Shown here piece by piece: positions 16,016-25,221 of a stretch of 64,000 nt of DNA. Below the pieces are notes generated by a model. It saw nothing but the letters and a program-made list of their open reading frames with translations, was not told where the DNA came from and ran no database searches. Within the stretch, counting starts at the first letter, position 1; every line of letters begins with the position of its first letter. Both the position numbers and the translations under genes were made by a program. The DNA comes from Spongiivirga sp046524175 (GTDB taxonomy: Bacteria > Bacteroidota > Bacteroidia > Flavobacteriales > Flavobacteriaceae): the NCBI RefSeq assembly GCF_046524175.1, contig NZ_JBEFZF010000010.1:43753-107752 (forward strand), in the 5' to 3' direction.

Positions 16016-16624
16016 ATGTTTGATGTACTTATCATTGGTGGCGGTGCAGCGGGTATGTCTTGTGCGCTAGTCCTCGGTTCTGCTAAAGAAAAAGAATACG
16101 CTAAAGGAAAACGTATTGGCGTTATTATACACCAAAAGGCATCGCATTTACAAAACGCCTTATTCAACAATGTATTAGGATTAGAGCCTGGTACTACTGG
16201 TGCCGATATTCTAAAAAACGGCAAACAGCAACTTGCTGATCAATACCCCCACGTGCAACAAATTGAAAAAGAGAAGGTAAAGTCTGTATTTGGGGAAGCC
16301 GGTTTTTTTGTGGTGACAACGAACAAAAATCAATATAAAGCTAATATGGTAGTCATCGCTGTCGGGTATACCAAGTTCTTCACCATTAAAGGCTTTGAAA
16401 ATGACATTATCCCACACCCAAAAAGTGTAGCTGCCAAAGAGCGTATTGCGCTAAAGAACAATGATCATTTAGTAAGACCGGGCTTATTTGTCGCTGGTAC
16501 TTTAGCCGGTTGGAGAAGTCAATTTGCGATAGCAAGTGGTAGTGGTGCCCATGTAGCGACCGATATTTTAACCATTTGGAATGATGGAGTTGATACCAAG
16601 GTGCACGATAAGGTTGTTGTTTAG
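16016..16624 (+). CDS. FAD-dependent oxidoreductase, thioredoxin-reductase-like fold, 202 aa
   Basis: The protein begins with a classical FAD-binding Rossmann motif, VLIIGGGAAGMSC (residues 4-16), and ends with GLFVAGTLAGWRSQFAIASGSG, the second FAD contact of the pyridine nucleotide-disulfide family. It is about 100 residues shorter than thioredoxin reductases because the NAD(P)-binding insert and the CxxC redox pair are missing. It therefore resembles the short 'NAD(P)/FAD-dependent oxidoreductase' group of unknown substrate. The start is fixed by the abutting stop of the 67-residue membrane protein. It converges on the ogt gene across 128 bp with no clear terminator. Confidence 0.85.
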   Translation: MFDVLIIGGGAAGMSCALVLGSAKEKEYAKGKRIGVIIHQKASHLQNALFNNVLGLEPGTTGADILKNGKQQLADQYPHVQQIEKEKVKSVFGEAGFFVVTTNKNQYKANMVVIAVGYTKFFTIKGFENDIIPHPKSVAAKERIALKNNDHLVRPGLFVAGTLAGWRSQFAIASGSGAHVATDILTIWNDGVDTKVHDKVVV

Positions 16625-16752
16625 TTGGTAGTATTCAATCGGTACTAGCAGTTTACTGTAGAATAGGAACCTCTCTTGACTTGTTTGCTATTATTGCTTT
16701 GCACCGCTGTTAAAGATTTGGCAGTGGCTCGCAGAAGTTGGAGAATAGGAGG

Positions 16753-17226
16753 TTAAAACAGACTGGTCTGTTTGACCGGATTTTCGTGAGCTAGCAACCA
16801 CTTTTTACGCCATAAACCGCCTGCATATCCCGTTAGTGAGCCATCAGAGCCTATAACTCTATGGCATGGTATTATGATACTTATAGGATTTTTACCGTTA
16901 GCAGCAGCCACAGCACGAATTGCTTTTACATCGCCTATAGCCTTCGTTTGTTCTAAATAACTTCTGGTTTTACTAAAGGAAATATTTAAAAGCTCATTCC
17001 ATACTTGTTTTTGGAAATCAGTTCCTTGGGGGTTAAGTTTTACATTAAACGCTTTTCGGTTACCCTCAAAATATTCATTGAGCTGGTAAACTACATCTTC
17101 TAATATTTCTGGAATCACCTTAGAAATTTCGTGCTCTCCTTCTAAAAAAGTAATGGCTTGAATTCCTGTAATATCTCCCTCAATTTTAATAAATCCTACT
17201 GGTGAATGGATAATCGCCTCTTCCAC
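16753..17226 (-). CDS. ogt: Methylated-DNA-[protein]-cysteine S-methyltransferase
   Basis: The active-site motif IIPCHRVIG is present with Cys121 as the methyl acceptor, followed by GYAGGLWRKKWLLAHE, the conserved DNA-binding/C-terminal part. The HTH region FQKQVWNELL lies near residue 71. The suicide repair protein takes alkyl groups from O6-alkylguanine and O4-alkylthymine. At 157 residues it has the short Ogt/MGMT layout without an Ada regulatory domain. The reading frame starts with GTG at 17226, 2 bp after the stop of the CNNM-like gene, so the two are probably co-transcribed. Confidence 0.94.
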   Translation of the reverse strand: MEEAIIHSPVGFIKIEGDITGIQAITFLEGEHEISKVIPEILEDVVYQLNEYFEGNRKAFNVKLNPQGTDFQKQVWNELLNISFSKTRSYLEQTKAIGDVKAIRAVAAANGKNPISIIIPCHRVIGSDGSLTGYAGGLWRKKWLLAHENPVKQTSLF

Positions 17227-17228
17227 AA

Positions 17229-18347
17229 CTACTCTTCTGGTTTTTCGGCACTAATGATCCCTAGGCGTTTTGCTCTATCTTCCCAATTACGTCTCGCTAG
17301 GTGCTGCATGTCGGCCACATTATCACTTTCGTCCATAATCTCTAGACCTAACAACGTTTCTATAACATCTTCCATAGAGACTAAGCCGCTTAACGAACCA
17401 TATTCGTCAACAACAATAGCCATATGACTTTTTTTAGAAACCAGTTTTGCAAAGATTTGGGGTATGGGCAAGTTCCGTTGGGTGATCAAAACATCTCTTT
17501 TAATATCTCCCAATATCTTATCGCCATTTCCGTTTGCCATCTCCTTAAAAATCTCGTCTTTTAGGGCCAACCCAACTATATTATCCTCTTTTTCGCTGTA
17601 AAGAGGAATTCTTGAAAAACGGAGATTTTGATTCTCTTTAAAAAAATCTTTTACAGTCATGTCTGCATCTGCAATTTTCATAACTGTTCTAGGCGTCATG
17701 ACGTCTTTTACCTGCACCTCGTTAAAGGTCAATAAGTTCTGAATGATTTTACTCTCTGACTCTTCAAAAACACCTTCTTCTTGCGCTATATTGGTCATGG
17801 CATGAAAATCTTCACGGCTTAGAACGCTACCATGAGCACTTTTACCAATAAGTTTAGTAGTAAGTTGTAACAACCACAATATTCCCGTCCACTTTAATGG
17901 AAAAATAAGTGCCGTTAGGGCTTTCGCTGTAAAGTTGGTTAGCTGTTTCCAGTAAGTAGCACCAATTGTTTTAGGAATAATTTCTGAAGCAACCAGTATC
18001 AATATGGTCATGATGGATGATACAACACCTACCATCAACTCTTCAGTCATTTCCATACCAAGAAATTTTCTGGTAGTACTGCCATACATTTCTGCATACG
18101 CTACTTTGGCCTGTACACCTACTAAAATTGCACCAACCGTATGCGCAATAGTGTTTAATGTGAGAATTGCGATTAAAGGCTTGTCGACATCCTTTTTCAA
18201 GTCTTCAAGTGTTTGCGCATATCCTTTACCTTCTTGTTTTTTTACATTGATGAAGGTTGGTGTAATACTAAGTAAAACGGCTTCTAGAATTGAACATAAA
18301 AATGAGAAAAATATGGAGATCACTCCATAAAATACCAATAGACCCAT
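17229..18347 (-). CDS. CNNM/CorC family transporter-like protein (DUF21 plus CBS pair)
   Basis: Residues 1-185 hold the DUF21 membrane domain with three to four hydrophobic segments, including IIPKTIGATYW. About 205-330 holds a CBS pair (VMTPRTVMKIADADMTV..., VDEYGSLSGLVSMEDVIE). The family is often annotated as 'hemolysin' but is related to CNNM/CorC magnesium and cation efflux proteins. At 372 residues it lacks the C-terminal CorC_HlyC domain of longer members. The ogt gene follows after 2 bp. It has a 125-bp gap from hemB upstream and may have its own promoter, which I could not pinpoint. Confidence 0.9.
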   Translation of the reverse strand: MGLLVFYGVISIFFSFLCSILEAVLLSITPTFINVKKQEGKGYAQTLEDLKKDVDKPLIAILTLNTIAHTVGAILVGVQAKVAYAEMYGSTTRKFLGMEMTEELMVGVVSSIMTILILVASEIIPKTIGATYWKQLTNFTAKALTALIFPLKWTGILWLLQLTTKLIGKSAHGSVLSREDFHAMTNIAQEEGVFEESESKIIQNLLTFNEVQVKDVMTPRTVMKIADADMTVKDFFKENQNLRFSRIPLYSEKEDNIVGLALKDEIFKEMANGNGDKILGDIKRDVLITQRNLPIPQIFAKLVSKKSHMAIVVDEYGSLSGLVSMEDVIETLLGLEIMDESDNVADMQHLARRNWEDRAKRLGIISAEKPEE

Positions 18348-18472
18348 ATGCTGTGTTGGTTATAATGCGAAGATAGGATTTTCTTTGCAGAACATTGAAA
18401 ATAGAATGTATATTGATGATGCTATAGCAATCCCTTTATTAAGTTTGGGTTGAACTATTCTGAAAATACAAG

Positions 18473-19462
18473 CTACCCTAATAATCGAATAACATCTTTA
18501 GCAAAATACGATGCAATAATATCAGCTCCAGCTCTTTTAATTGCGATTAGCTGTTCCATCATCACTGTATCATGATCTAACCAACCTTTTTCCGCAGCGG
18601 CTTTTATCATGGCGTATTCACCACTTACTTGGTAGACAGCAACCGGAACATCAACCTCATTCTTAATTTCACGAACAATATCTAAATAAGCGATTCCTGG
18701 TTTCACCATCACAATATCGGCACCTTCATCAATGTCCATTTCAGTTTCCTTTATCGCTTCAAATCGGTTAGCGGGATCCATTTGATAGGTTTTTTTGTCT
18801 TTAGGAATATCTTTTACATCAACCGGAGCAGAATCCAGAGCATCACGAAAAGGACCATAAAAGGCTGATGCGTATTTAGCACTGTAGCTCATGATTCCGG
18901 TATCGACAAAATCGGCATCATCTAACGCTTCACGAATAGTTAAAATGCGACCGTCCATCATATCACTGGGGGCTACAAAAGTGGCTCCAGCTTCAGCATG
19001 AGAAACACTCATTTCTCCTAAAACCTCAGCCGTTTCGTCATTCAGTATTTTCCCATTTTCAACAATTCCATCGTGTCCAAATATTGAAAAAGGATCAAGT
19101 GCCACATCGGTCATTACCAACATTTCTGGGCAAGCTTGTTTTACTGTTTTAATAGCCCGTTGCATTAATCCATCAGCATTTAAAGCTTCCGTACCTTTAT
19201 TATCCTTCAAATTATCTGGCACTTTTACAAATAGTAAAACTGATTTCAATCCCATTTTCCAGAGTTCTTTTACCTCTTTTTCAATAAGATCAAGACTCAT
19301 TCGGTAGTAATTAGGCATTGATGCTATTTCTTGTTTTACATCCTTGCCTTCGACAACAAAAAGTGGCACCAAAAAGTCATTTGGTGTAATGATTGTTTCT
19401 CTAACCAGTGATCGTATGGCTTTATTTGATCGGAGTCTTCTATTACGTCGTAGTGGGAACAT
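18473..19462 (-). CDS. hemB: Delta-aminolevulinic acid dehydratase (porphobilinogen synthase)
   Basis: Condenses two 5-aminolevulinate molecules into porphobilinogen. Both active-site lysines are visible: Lys196 in MSYSAKYASAFYGPF and Lys254 in VMVKPG. The metal region at residues 119-131 (DVALDPFSIFGHD) has Ala/Asp where zinc enzymes have cysteines, so this is the magnesium-dependent type. Length 329 is typical. A -7 box TACCTTTG lies on the minus strand at 19489-19482, 19 bp before the ATG, so hemB can be transcribed separately from the hem genes upstream. The other hem genes (hemF, E, D, C, A) lie just upstream on the same strand. Confidence 0.97.
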   Translation of the reverse strand: MFPLRRNRRLRSNKAIRSLVRETIITPNDFLVPLFVVEGKDVKQEIASMPNYYRMSLDLIEKEVKELWKMGLKSVLLFVKVPDNLKDNKGTEALNADGLMQRAIKTVKQACPEMLVMTDVALDPFSIFGHDGIVENGKILNDETAEVLGEMSVSHAEAGATFVAPSDMMDGRILTIREALDDADFVDTGIMSYSAKYASAFYGPFRDALDSAPVDVKDIPKDKKTYQMDPANRFEAIKETEMDIDEGADIVMVKPGIAYLDIVREIKNEVDVPVAVYQVSGEYAMIKAAAEKGWLDHDTVMMEQLIAIKRAGADIIASYFAKDVIRLLG

Positions 19463-19481
19463 TATCTAAGTTTTAATGGTA

Positions 19482-19489
19482 CAAAGGTA
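19482..19489 (-). promoter_or_regulatory. -7 box TACCTTTG for hemB
   Basis: Exact match to the Bacteroidota -7 consensus on the minus strand, 19 bp before the hemB ATG at 19462, in the 67-bp gap after the AlkD-like gene. It implies a short leader and independent hemB expression. Confidence 0.55.
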
Positions 19490-19529
19490 GTTGAAAAGCA
19501 AGATTAGCGGCTTATCATAACGGATTTTG

Positions 19530-20303
19530 CTAAAAACTATTTAATACGGACAAAGCCCATGAATCCTCTTCTTTGATGAGATTTCTTAAAGCATGTTTGA
19601 GAATCCATTTTCGTTCTTTAGTCGCTTCTTTCGACCAATTTTCAATGACAGGTCTGACCATTTCTAAATTATCTTTCAAAATGTCGTTTAAGCAATTAGC
19701 CACTGATTTCTGAACATATTTAGAAGTATCATCCTTTAACTGTTCTAATATTGAAAATATAGGAGTAGGGTCATCAATAAACTGTTGCAGCTTACTAGCC
19801 CAAGGCAATCGAGGCCTGACACCTTCACTAGCAAGTCTTCTTACATGACTATTTTCATCAGCTGCCCAGATAGCCATTTTATCCAATGTCTTGTCAGGAT
19901 ACTTTTCCAAATAAGGTCTAATAGCGTATTCACTTGTGTTTCTTTTTGTAATTTCTAAAATAATCGGCATTGAAACGTCAAAGTGGTCTAAACCGTATTT
20001 TTCAACATATTTAGCGATGGGCATTACCCAATAATATTCGGTAAACATTCCCGTTTCCAGCTCATTCTCTGGACCGAGAATTTGTGTTAATACTTGGCAA
20101 TTGTTTTGATAATTATCACCTAGATGAGTGTGTAACAAATCTGCTATAAATTCTACTCTTGGCTTTAGTTCAAGTTCTTCAACACCCTTTCGTGTTTTTG
20201 CGACGAAAGTTTTGGAGTTAAAATCAGATTGTAATGTTTCTATTCTTGAGGATAGCATTTTTGCCAATTCTTCATCGAACCATAATTTGAGTTTTTTTGC
20301 CAT
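19530..20303 (-). CDS. AlkD-like DNA alkylation repair / HEAT-repeat protein, 257 aa
   Basis: The protein is entirely helical with HEAT-like repeats such as DKMAIWAADENSHVRRLASEGVRPRLPWA and IFSILEQLKDDTSKYVQKSVANCLNDI. These match the AlkD/DNA-alkylation-repair-like superfamily; SEGxRPRLPW is a typical conserved segment of the group. AlkD enzymes excise alkylated bases without base flipping, but many relatives have no proven glycosylase activity, so I keep the call general. It sits between a four-helix bundle gene and hemB in the hem cluster. Ogt (16753) is a second alkylation-repair gene within a few kilobases. Confidence 0.85.
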   Translation of the reverse strand: MAKKLKLWFDEELAKMLSSRIETLQSDFNSKTFVAKTRKGVEELELKPRVEFIADLLHTHLGDNYQNNCQVLTQILGPENELETGMFTEYYWVMPIAKYVEKYGLDHFDVSMPIILEITKRNTSEYAIRPYLEKYPDKTLDKMAIWAADENSHVRRLASEGVRPRLPWASKLQQFIDDPTPIFSILEQLKDDTSKYVQKSVANCLNDILKDNLEMVRPVIENWSKEATKERKWILKHALRNLIKEEDSWALSVLNSF

Positions 20304-20341
20304 GCTATTCTGATTTTAGCTAAAAGTTCTAAGCTTTAAGT

Positions 20342-20701
20342 TTAAAGTGTGTTTTTAATTTTTCTTATTAGCGAAAAAAGCATTTTTTTGATTTCGTCAA
20401 CTTCTTTTGATAACTCTTTTGAGTCTTCGACAGAAATAAATCCTAAGTCAGTGGAGACTAAAATTAAATAATCTAATTCATGTGCTGAACCTGAGGCGAT
20501 ATAAAGAAATCTTACTAGTTCTTTTTGAGTTTCTCTGCCACAACCCTCAGCAATATTTGTTGGGATGGATATACAAGCTCGATTAATCTGAGAGATTAGA
20601 TTGAACTTCTCTGATACCGGAAATTTTGAGGTAACACCATAAATTTCAACAACTAGTTTATGAGCTTTTTGCCAAACTTTATAGTTTTTATAGTCAACCA
20701 T
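20342..20701 (-). CDS. Four-helix bundle protein (23S rRNA IVS / S23 family), 119 aa
   Basis: The signature is clear: KNYKVWQKAHKLVVEIY at the start, ISQINRACISIPTNIAEGCGR in the centre and FLYIASGSAHELDYLILVSTDLGF after it. The family was first found in intervening sequences of 23S rRNA genes and includes free-standing copies and the accessory Avd proteins of diversity-generating retroelements. No rRNA or reverse transcriptase is nearby, so this is a free-standing copy. A second, more distant member lies at 29249-29593. It is co-oriented with hemF (29 bp upstream) and AlkD-like (38 bp downstream). Function unknown; nucleic-acid binding is the usual guess. Confidence 0.92.
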   Translation of the reverse strand: MVDYKNYKVWQKAHKLVVEIYGVTSKFPVSEKFNLISQINRACISIPTNIAEGCGRETQKELVRFLYIASGSAHELDYLILVSTDLGFISVEDSKELSKEVDEIKKMLFSLIRKIKNTL

Positions 20702-20730
20702 ACTTTTAACTTACAACTTGTGACTTATAA

Positions 20731-21636
20731 CTAAGAAACCCAATCAATAGGATTGGCTAGTACCTTCAGCAGTTTTTCTTCTTCACTTCCCACCTCCGGA
20801 TGATGATCATACACCCACTGCACATGCGGCGGCAAACTCATTAAAATACTCTCGATACGGCCATTGGTTTTAAGTCCAAACAAAGTGCCTTTATCGTGGA
20901 CCAAATTAAACTCAACATATCGCCCTCTTCTAATTTCTTGCCAGTCACGCTGTTCTTTGGTATACGTACTATTTTTTCTTTTTTCAACAATTGGCACATA
21001 AGCGGATAAGAAGCTATCGCCAACTTCTGTCACAAAATTATACCAATCCTGCATACTCATCTCGTCCGTTTTCTTGCAATAATCAAAAAATAATCCCCCT
21101 AAACCTCTTTCTTCATTTCGATGTGCGTTCCAAAAGTATTCGTCACACTTTTTCTTGTAGTTCGAATAAAAATCAGTGTGGTGTTTGTCGCAAGCCGTTT
21201 TGCATATTTGATGAAAGTGTTTTCCATCTTCTTCAAATAGATAATAAGGTGTTAAATCTTGCCCACCACCAAACCACTGATCGACAATAGTACCTTCTTT
21301 ATTATACATTTCGAAATAGCGCCAATTTGCATGTACCGTTGGCACCATCGGGTTTTTAGGGTGCAGCACCAAGCTTAATCCACATGCAAAAAAATCAGCA
21401 TCATCGACACCAAAGTATTGTTGCATAGTCTTAGGAAGAGCCCCATGTACGGCCGAAATATTTACTCCGCCTTTCTCAAAAACGTTCCCATTTTCAATAA
21501 CACGTGTTCGACCTCCTCCACCTTCAGGACGTTTCCAAAAATCTTGTTTAAACTTCGCTTCTCCGTCAACCTCTTCTAATTTATGGGTTATGGTATCTTG
21601 AAGATCTTGAATATATTGATAGAATTGATCTTTCAT
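20731..21636 (-). CDS. hemF: Oxygen-dependent coproporphyrinogen III oxidase
   Basis: Converts coproporphyrinogen III to protoporphyrinogen IX with molecular oxygen. Family motifs are visible: GGGGRTRVIENGNVFEKGGV near residue 37, PTVHANWRYFE, WFGGGQDLTPYYLFEED and RRGRYVEFNLVHDKGT. At 301 residues it is the usual length, and the active-site histidines (HANWRYFE, FHQICKTACDKHH) are present. It lies 3 bp after the EI24 membrane protein gene in the hem cluster. The use of the oxygen-dependent enzyme points to an aerobic or facultatively aerobic organism. Confidence 0.97.
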   Translation of the reverse strand: MKDQFYQYIQDLQDTITHKLEEVDGEAKFKQDFWKRPEGGGGRTRVIENGNVFEKGGVNISAVHGALPKTMQQYFGVDDADFFACGLSLVLHPKNPMVPTVHANWRYFEMYNKEGTIVDQWFGGGQDLTPYYLFEEDGKHFHQICKTACDKHHTDFYSNYKKKCDEYFWNAHRNEERGLGGLFFDYCKKTDEMSMQDWYNFVTEVGDSFLSAYVPIVEKRKNSTYTKEQRDWQEIRRGRYVEFNLVHDKGTLFGLKTNGRIESILMSLPPHVQWVYDHHPEVGSEEEKLLKVLANPIDWVS

Positions 21637-21639
21637 AGT

Positions 21640-22410
21640 TTAATTTACTTTTTCAGGAATTAATTTCACTTTACCCTCATACTCCAACCTCTTTAAAGTC
21701 TCAGTTGTTGAAGCTACTGTTGAAAGTGGTAAAACAATAAAAACACCTAAAACTGGTATCAACAACAAAAGGATAAAAATAGCTCCATTGCCATAGGCAA
21801 GTCCTCGGTTTTTTCGAACAAACGGAATACTCTCTCTGTAGGAATAATGACGTTCTAGTGTATAATCCATACAGCCAAAACCGGCATAATAAGCCTGTAC
21901 CAGAAAGACTAGAAATGAAAATACTAATCCAATAACAGGAATAAAACTTAATAACACGAACGGTATTACAAATAAAAATTCCATGAATAGGTTTCTAACA
22001 TTAATTCGAATACCTCTGGCCAATGATTTTGATACGCCTTTGGCTGAATTGTCAACATAGACCTCTCCTGTCATATGTTTTTCAATTTTTTCGGAAACTG
22101 GACTCATAAATGGAGCCGAAAGGGCCATTACAATGTGCTTAAATAAGATAAGACCCAGAGCGAAAACTAATAGCCCCCCAATAATATGACTAATCGTCGA
22201 TACCGTTTCGGCACCAAAGTCGAACACCCATATTTGGGCAATCCAGTTACCTATTGATTCTGATAATAAATAGGCTAGGGTGATTATTAATGCCCCTGTA
22301 ATCACACTAATCATTATAGGAGCAATAAAGTATTTTGCCAGTTTGAGTTTTTTAATCAAATCCAATGCTTTACCATAAGCAGCAACACTAGCTTTAATAT
22401 CTTTAAACAT
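21640..22410 (-). CDS. EI24/CysZ-like integral membrane protein, 256 aa
   Basis: About four to five long hydrophobic segments (roughly 25-55, 70-92, 140-172, 205-235) with the EI24-family signature GFGCMDYTLERHYSYRES and the KNRGLAYGNGAIF loop. Bacterial relatives include the sulfate permease CysZ, but substrates differ and no cysteine-synthesis gene is near. It is placed between the GNAT gene (5 bp) and hemF (3 bp) inside the hem operon, an arrangement I recall from other flavobacteria. A role in porphyrin or substrate transport is possible but not shown. Confidence 0.87.
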   Translation of the reverse strand: MFKDIKASVAAYGKALDLIKKLKLAKYFIAPIMISVITGALIITLAYLLSESIGNWIAQIWVFDFGAETVSTISHIIGGLLVFALGLILFKHIVMALSAPFMSPVSEKIEKHMTGEVYVDNSAKGVSKSLARGIRINVRNLFMEFLFVIPFVLLSFIPVIGLVFSFLVFLVQAYYAGFGCMDYTLERHYSYRESIPFVRKNRGLAYGNGAIFILLLLIPVLGVFIVLPLSTVASTTETLKRLEYEGKVKLIPEKVN

Positions 22411-22415
22411 GTAAC

Positions 22416-22961
22416 CTATTGTTTAGTTGATTGATGTTCGCTTTTAAGTTTTCCAAAATAAACCACATCATTTACATCGCCATTCGGGTATTTATATTCT
22501 TCTCTTAAAACACCTTCTTGTACAAATCCGTTGTTAAGTGCTACTTTTTGACTTCCTATATTTTCGGGGTTCGTACAGATATACACTTTGTTCATCTTCA
22601 ATTTTTTGAAACAAAAATCTAAAAGCCAATTCACGCCTTTAGAAGTATACCCTTTTCCTGCATATTCCTGATCAATAAAATACCCTAGCTCACACTTATT
22701 GGAATATTGATTAATATTCTTAACATGAAAATGACCGATAAGCTTTTCCTCATCCTTTAAAAAGAAATAATAACCCTCTTCATGATCTTCCCAATCCTGA
22801 TATTCGTTAAAAATTTGTTTCGCATCTTCGGCAGACTTTACCTGGTCAACTGTACGAGGGAAACCATCAGCAATATATTCTCGATTTCGTTCAATAAGAT
22901 CAAAAAAAGCAGCTGCAGAAGTTTCTTTTAATGTTGCTAATTGTATTTCTTCATTAATCAT
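22416..22961 (-). CDS. GNAT N-acetyltransferase, RimJ/RimL type, 181 aa
   Basis: I choose the ATG at 22961; the frame can be extended by two codons to a TTG. The acetyl-CoA binding segment is visible as ELGYFIDQEYAGKGYTSKGV (Q/R-x-x-G-x-G/A form), followed by YICTNPENIGSQKVALNNGFV, the second RimJ/RimL hallmark. The family acetylates ribosomal protein N-termini, amino groups of antibiotics or small molecules; the substrate here is unknown. It overlaps the end of the DUF6973 gene by 8 bp, which indicates translational coupling within the hem operon. Confidence 0.92.
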   Translation of the reverse strand: MINEEIQLATLKETSAAAFFDLIERNREYIADGFPRTVDQVKSAEDAKQIFNEYQDWEDHEEGYYFFLKDEEKLIGHFHVKNINQYSNKCELGYFIDQEYAGKGYTSKGVNWLLDFCFKKLKMNKVYICTNPENIGSQKVALNNGFVQEGVLREEYKYPNGDVNDVVYFGKLKSEHQSTKQ

Positions 22962-23457
22962 TTTCAATATAAACTAGTGCTTTTAAATCAGGTTTTATTT
23001 GATTCATTTCAGTAATAAAAATGGCAGATTTTGTCATAATGGTTAGTTGCTCGATCACCTTTTCTGTTACATTCTTACCTTCTTTTTTATAGAAATCTGC
23101 AAACACTTGTCTGCCAATATTATTATTGTGAAGATCCATTGCCCTTGCAAGTGGTTCGTTAGGGGCAAAATCTTCGTGCCAATCGGTAATGCGTTTGGCC
23201 CAAGCCATACATTTAATTTTATTGCTGTTCCATTTTAAGCATTTTACAATAATCAACACATTCCAAACAGCATGTCTAAAAGCATTTGCTTGCCCATTTT
23301 TATGGTGTTTTTTTCCGAACTTTTTATTACAAATAGAATAGGTAACTCTTGTTGCATGTGCAGTGGGGTACAACAGTAATGGTCTTCTAATAAAAAGTAA
23401 CGTTAGCCCCCACAATTGTTTAAAGCTAAGTGATCGTATAAGTTGCCGAATCGACAT
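22954..23457 (-). CDS. DUF6973-like protein, 167 aa
   Basis: The core HKNGQANAFRHAVWN followed by AKRITDWHEDFAPNEPLARAMDLHNNNIGRQVF matches a domain found in many Bacteroidota proteins (annotated DUF6973). Its conserved histidines, Asp and Glu residues suggest a metal site and perhaps a hydrolase, although no activity is known. A hydrophobic patch near residues 14-32 may associate with the membrane. It is located 3 bp after hemE and overlaps the GNAT gene by 8 bp. Confidence 0.78.
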   Translation of the reverse strand: MSIRQLIRSLSFKQLWGLTLLFIRRPLLLYPTAHATRVTYSICNKKFGKKHHKNGQANAFRHAVWNVLIIVKCLKWNSNKIKCMAWAKRITDWHEDFAPNEPLARAMDLHNNNIGRQVFADFYKKEGKNVTEKVIEQLTIMTKSAIFITEMNQIKPDLKALVYIEND

Positions 23458-23460
23458 TAA

Positions 23461-24492
23461 TTAGGCCCCATATTCTTTAACAGCATCGATAAACGCTTTG
23501 GCATGATCAACCGGAATATTTGGTAAAATTCCATGTCCTAGATTTACTACATATTTGTCCTTGCCAAACTCATCAATCATTTGCTTGACCATTTTCTTAA
23601 TATCTGGTATAGGTGATAAAAGACGTGACGGATCAAAATTACCTTGTAAAGTGATATTCCCTCCAGACAAATAACGTGCATTTCTTGCCGAGCATGTCCA
23701 GTCAACTCCCAAAGCTGATGCTTTACTTTTTGCCATTTCACCCATTGCAAACCAACATCCTTTTCCAAACACAATTACCTTTGTTAGCGGCGCTAGTGCC
23801 TCTACAATTTGGTTAATATAGTGCCAAGAGAATTCCTGATAATCTACTGGTGATAACATTCCGCCCCAGCTGTCAAAAATCTGAACAGCATTTACCCCGG
23901 TTTTTACTTTCTCTTTTAAATAGGCGATCGTAGTATCAGTTATTTTTTGTAGTAGCTGATGTGCCGCTTCAGGTTGCGAAAAACAAAACCCCTTAGCCAA
24001 ATCAAAGTTTTTAGAGCCTTGTCCCTGTACCGCATAGCACAAAATTGTCCAGGGTGAACCGGCAAAACCAATTAATGGAACGCGATTATTTAATTTTTCT
24101 TTAGTCATAGTAATCGCATCCATCACATAACCCAATTCTTCATGTATATTGGGTACGATAACCTGATCAACGTCTTTTTGAGAGCGAATGGGGTTTGGCA
24201 ACCACGGACCAATTCCATTTTTCATCTCTACTTCAATATTCATTGCTTGTGGAATTACCAAAATATCAGAAAACAAAATGGCAGCATCCGGTTGTACAAT
24301 ATCAATAGGTTGTACTGTAATGTCAGATGCCAATTCAGGAGTACGGCAGCGGGTAAAGAAATCGTATTTCTTTTTTAGCGCCATGAATTCAGGTAAATAT
24401 CTACCTGCTTGACGCATCATCCATACTGGTGGACGAGCTACAGTTTCACCGTCAAGGGCCTTTAGAAATAAATTGTTTTTAAGTGTTTCCAT
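23461..24492 (-). CDS. hemE: Uroporphyrinogen III decarboxylase
   Basis: Removes four carboxyl groups from uroporphyrinogen III to give coproporphyrinogen III. Signatures: RPPVWMMRQAGRYLPEF (residues 20-36), the active-site FSDILVIPQAM segment (Asp of FSDIL), GFAGSPWTILCYAVQG and the C-terminal FVVNLGHGILPNIP-like region (YVVNLGHGILPNIPVDHA). The length of 343 is normal. It is the fourth gene of hemA-hemC-hemD-hemE with a 45-bp gap after hemD and is followed by three non-hem genes before hemF. Confidence 0.98.
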   Translation of the reverse strand: METLKNNLFLKALDGETVARPPVWMMRQAGRYLPEFMALKKKYDFFTRCRTPELASDITVQPIDIVQPDAAILFSDILVIPQAMNIEVEMKNGIGPWLPNPIRSQKDVDQVIVPNIHEELGYVMDAITMTKEKLNNRVPLIGFAGSPWTILCYAVQGQGSKNFDLAKGFCFSQPEAAHQLLQKITDTTIAYLKEKVKTGVNAVQIFDSWGGMLSPVDYQEFSWHYINQIVEALAPLTKVIVFGKGCWFAMGEMAKSKASALGVDWTCSARNARYLSGGNITLQGNFDPSRLLSPIPDIKKMVKQMIDEFGKDKYVVNLGHGILPNIPVDHAKAFIDAVKEYGA

Positions 24493-24537
24493 ATGGGTTT
24501 CCCATTTAATCAGGACGTATGTTTTATTAGGTTTAGT

Positions 24538-25200
24538 CTATCTTGTTTGTTTAGCATACTTGACAACTTGAACAATCGAATTTTCAACCGTTGGTTTGTT
24601 CGAAATAATAATATTGTTAGAATGCTTTTTAGCTTCTTTGGCGGTGGTATTTCCGATACAAAAAAGTATTTCTTTATCAATTTTGTTTTGGTTGAGATAA
24701 CTTTTTATCCCACTTGGACTAAAGAATAAAATACCATCAAAAACACCACTTATTTTCTTATTATTAAAATGAGTCTGATAGACCTCTATCTCATTTAATT
24801 CAACATCTTTTTCGTTCAAAATGGTAAAAAGCTCTTCTCTTTTTAGATTTCCACAAAAATAGGTGTAACGTTCATTTTTATCTCTTTTTACTATTTTTTG
24901 AGCCAATTCGGCAGCATTTTGACCAATTTCTATTGGTTTTATGCCATTTTCAGTCAAAAACACATTTGTCTTTTCACCTACACAAAACCAGTTTTTTGTT
25001 TTTAAATCATTTAGCAACTTTTTTTTTAAAAGGCTAACAATACCATTTTTACTAGAAACAATAATATTGTTCTCAATCGTTTTGGGTGCTTTAAATTCGT
25101 AGGTAAAGTGTATGCTATCGTATTCGACAAAACCAATATTAGCATTGAGCAATAACTCCTTTTGAGATTGGGTGAGTTTTTTGGTGGAGAGAACTCTCAT
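24538..25200 (-). CDS. hemD: Uroporphyrinogen-III synthase
   Basis: Closes and inverts ring D of hydroxymethylbilane. HemD proteins diverge strongly, but the 220-residue two-domain layout, the VLSTKKLT start, YFCGNLKREEL and the C-terminal DGILFFSPSGIKSYLNQN / FCIGNTTAKEAKKH motifs fit, and the position between hemC and hemE settles the call. The gap to hemC is 21 bp. It is rich in Lys and Asn compared with its neighbours, which is common for hemD in AT-rich genomes. Confidence 0.93.
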   Translation of the reverse strand: MRVLSTKKLTQSQKELLLNANIGFVEYDSIHFTYEFKAPKTIENNIIVSSKNGIVSLLKKKLLNDLKTKNWFCVGEKTNVFLTENGIKPIEIGQNAAELAQKIVKRDKNERYTYFCGNLKREELFTILNEKDVELNEIEVYQTHFNNKKISGVFDGILFFSPSGIKSYLNQNKIDKEILFCIGNTTAKEAKKHSNNIIISNKPTVENSIVQVVKYAKQTR

Positions 25201-25221
25201 TTTTTTAATTTAATGAGATCG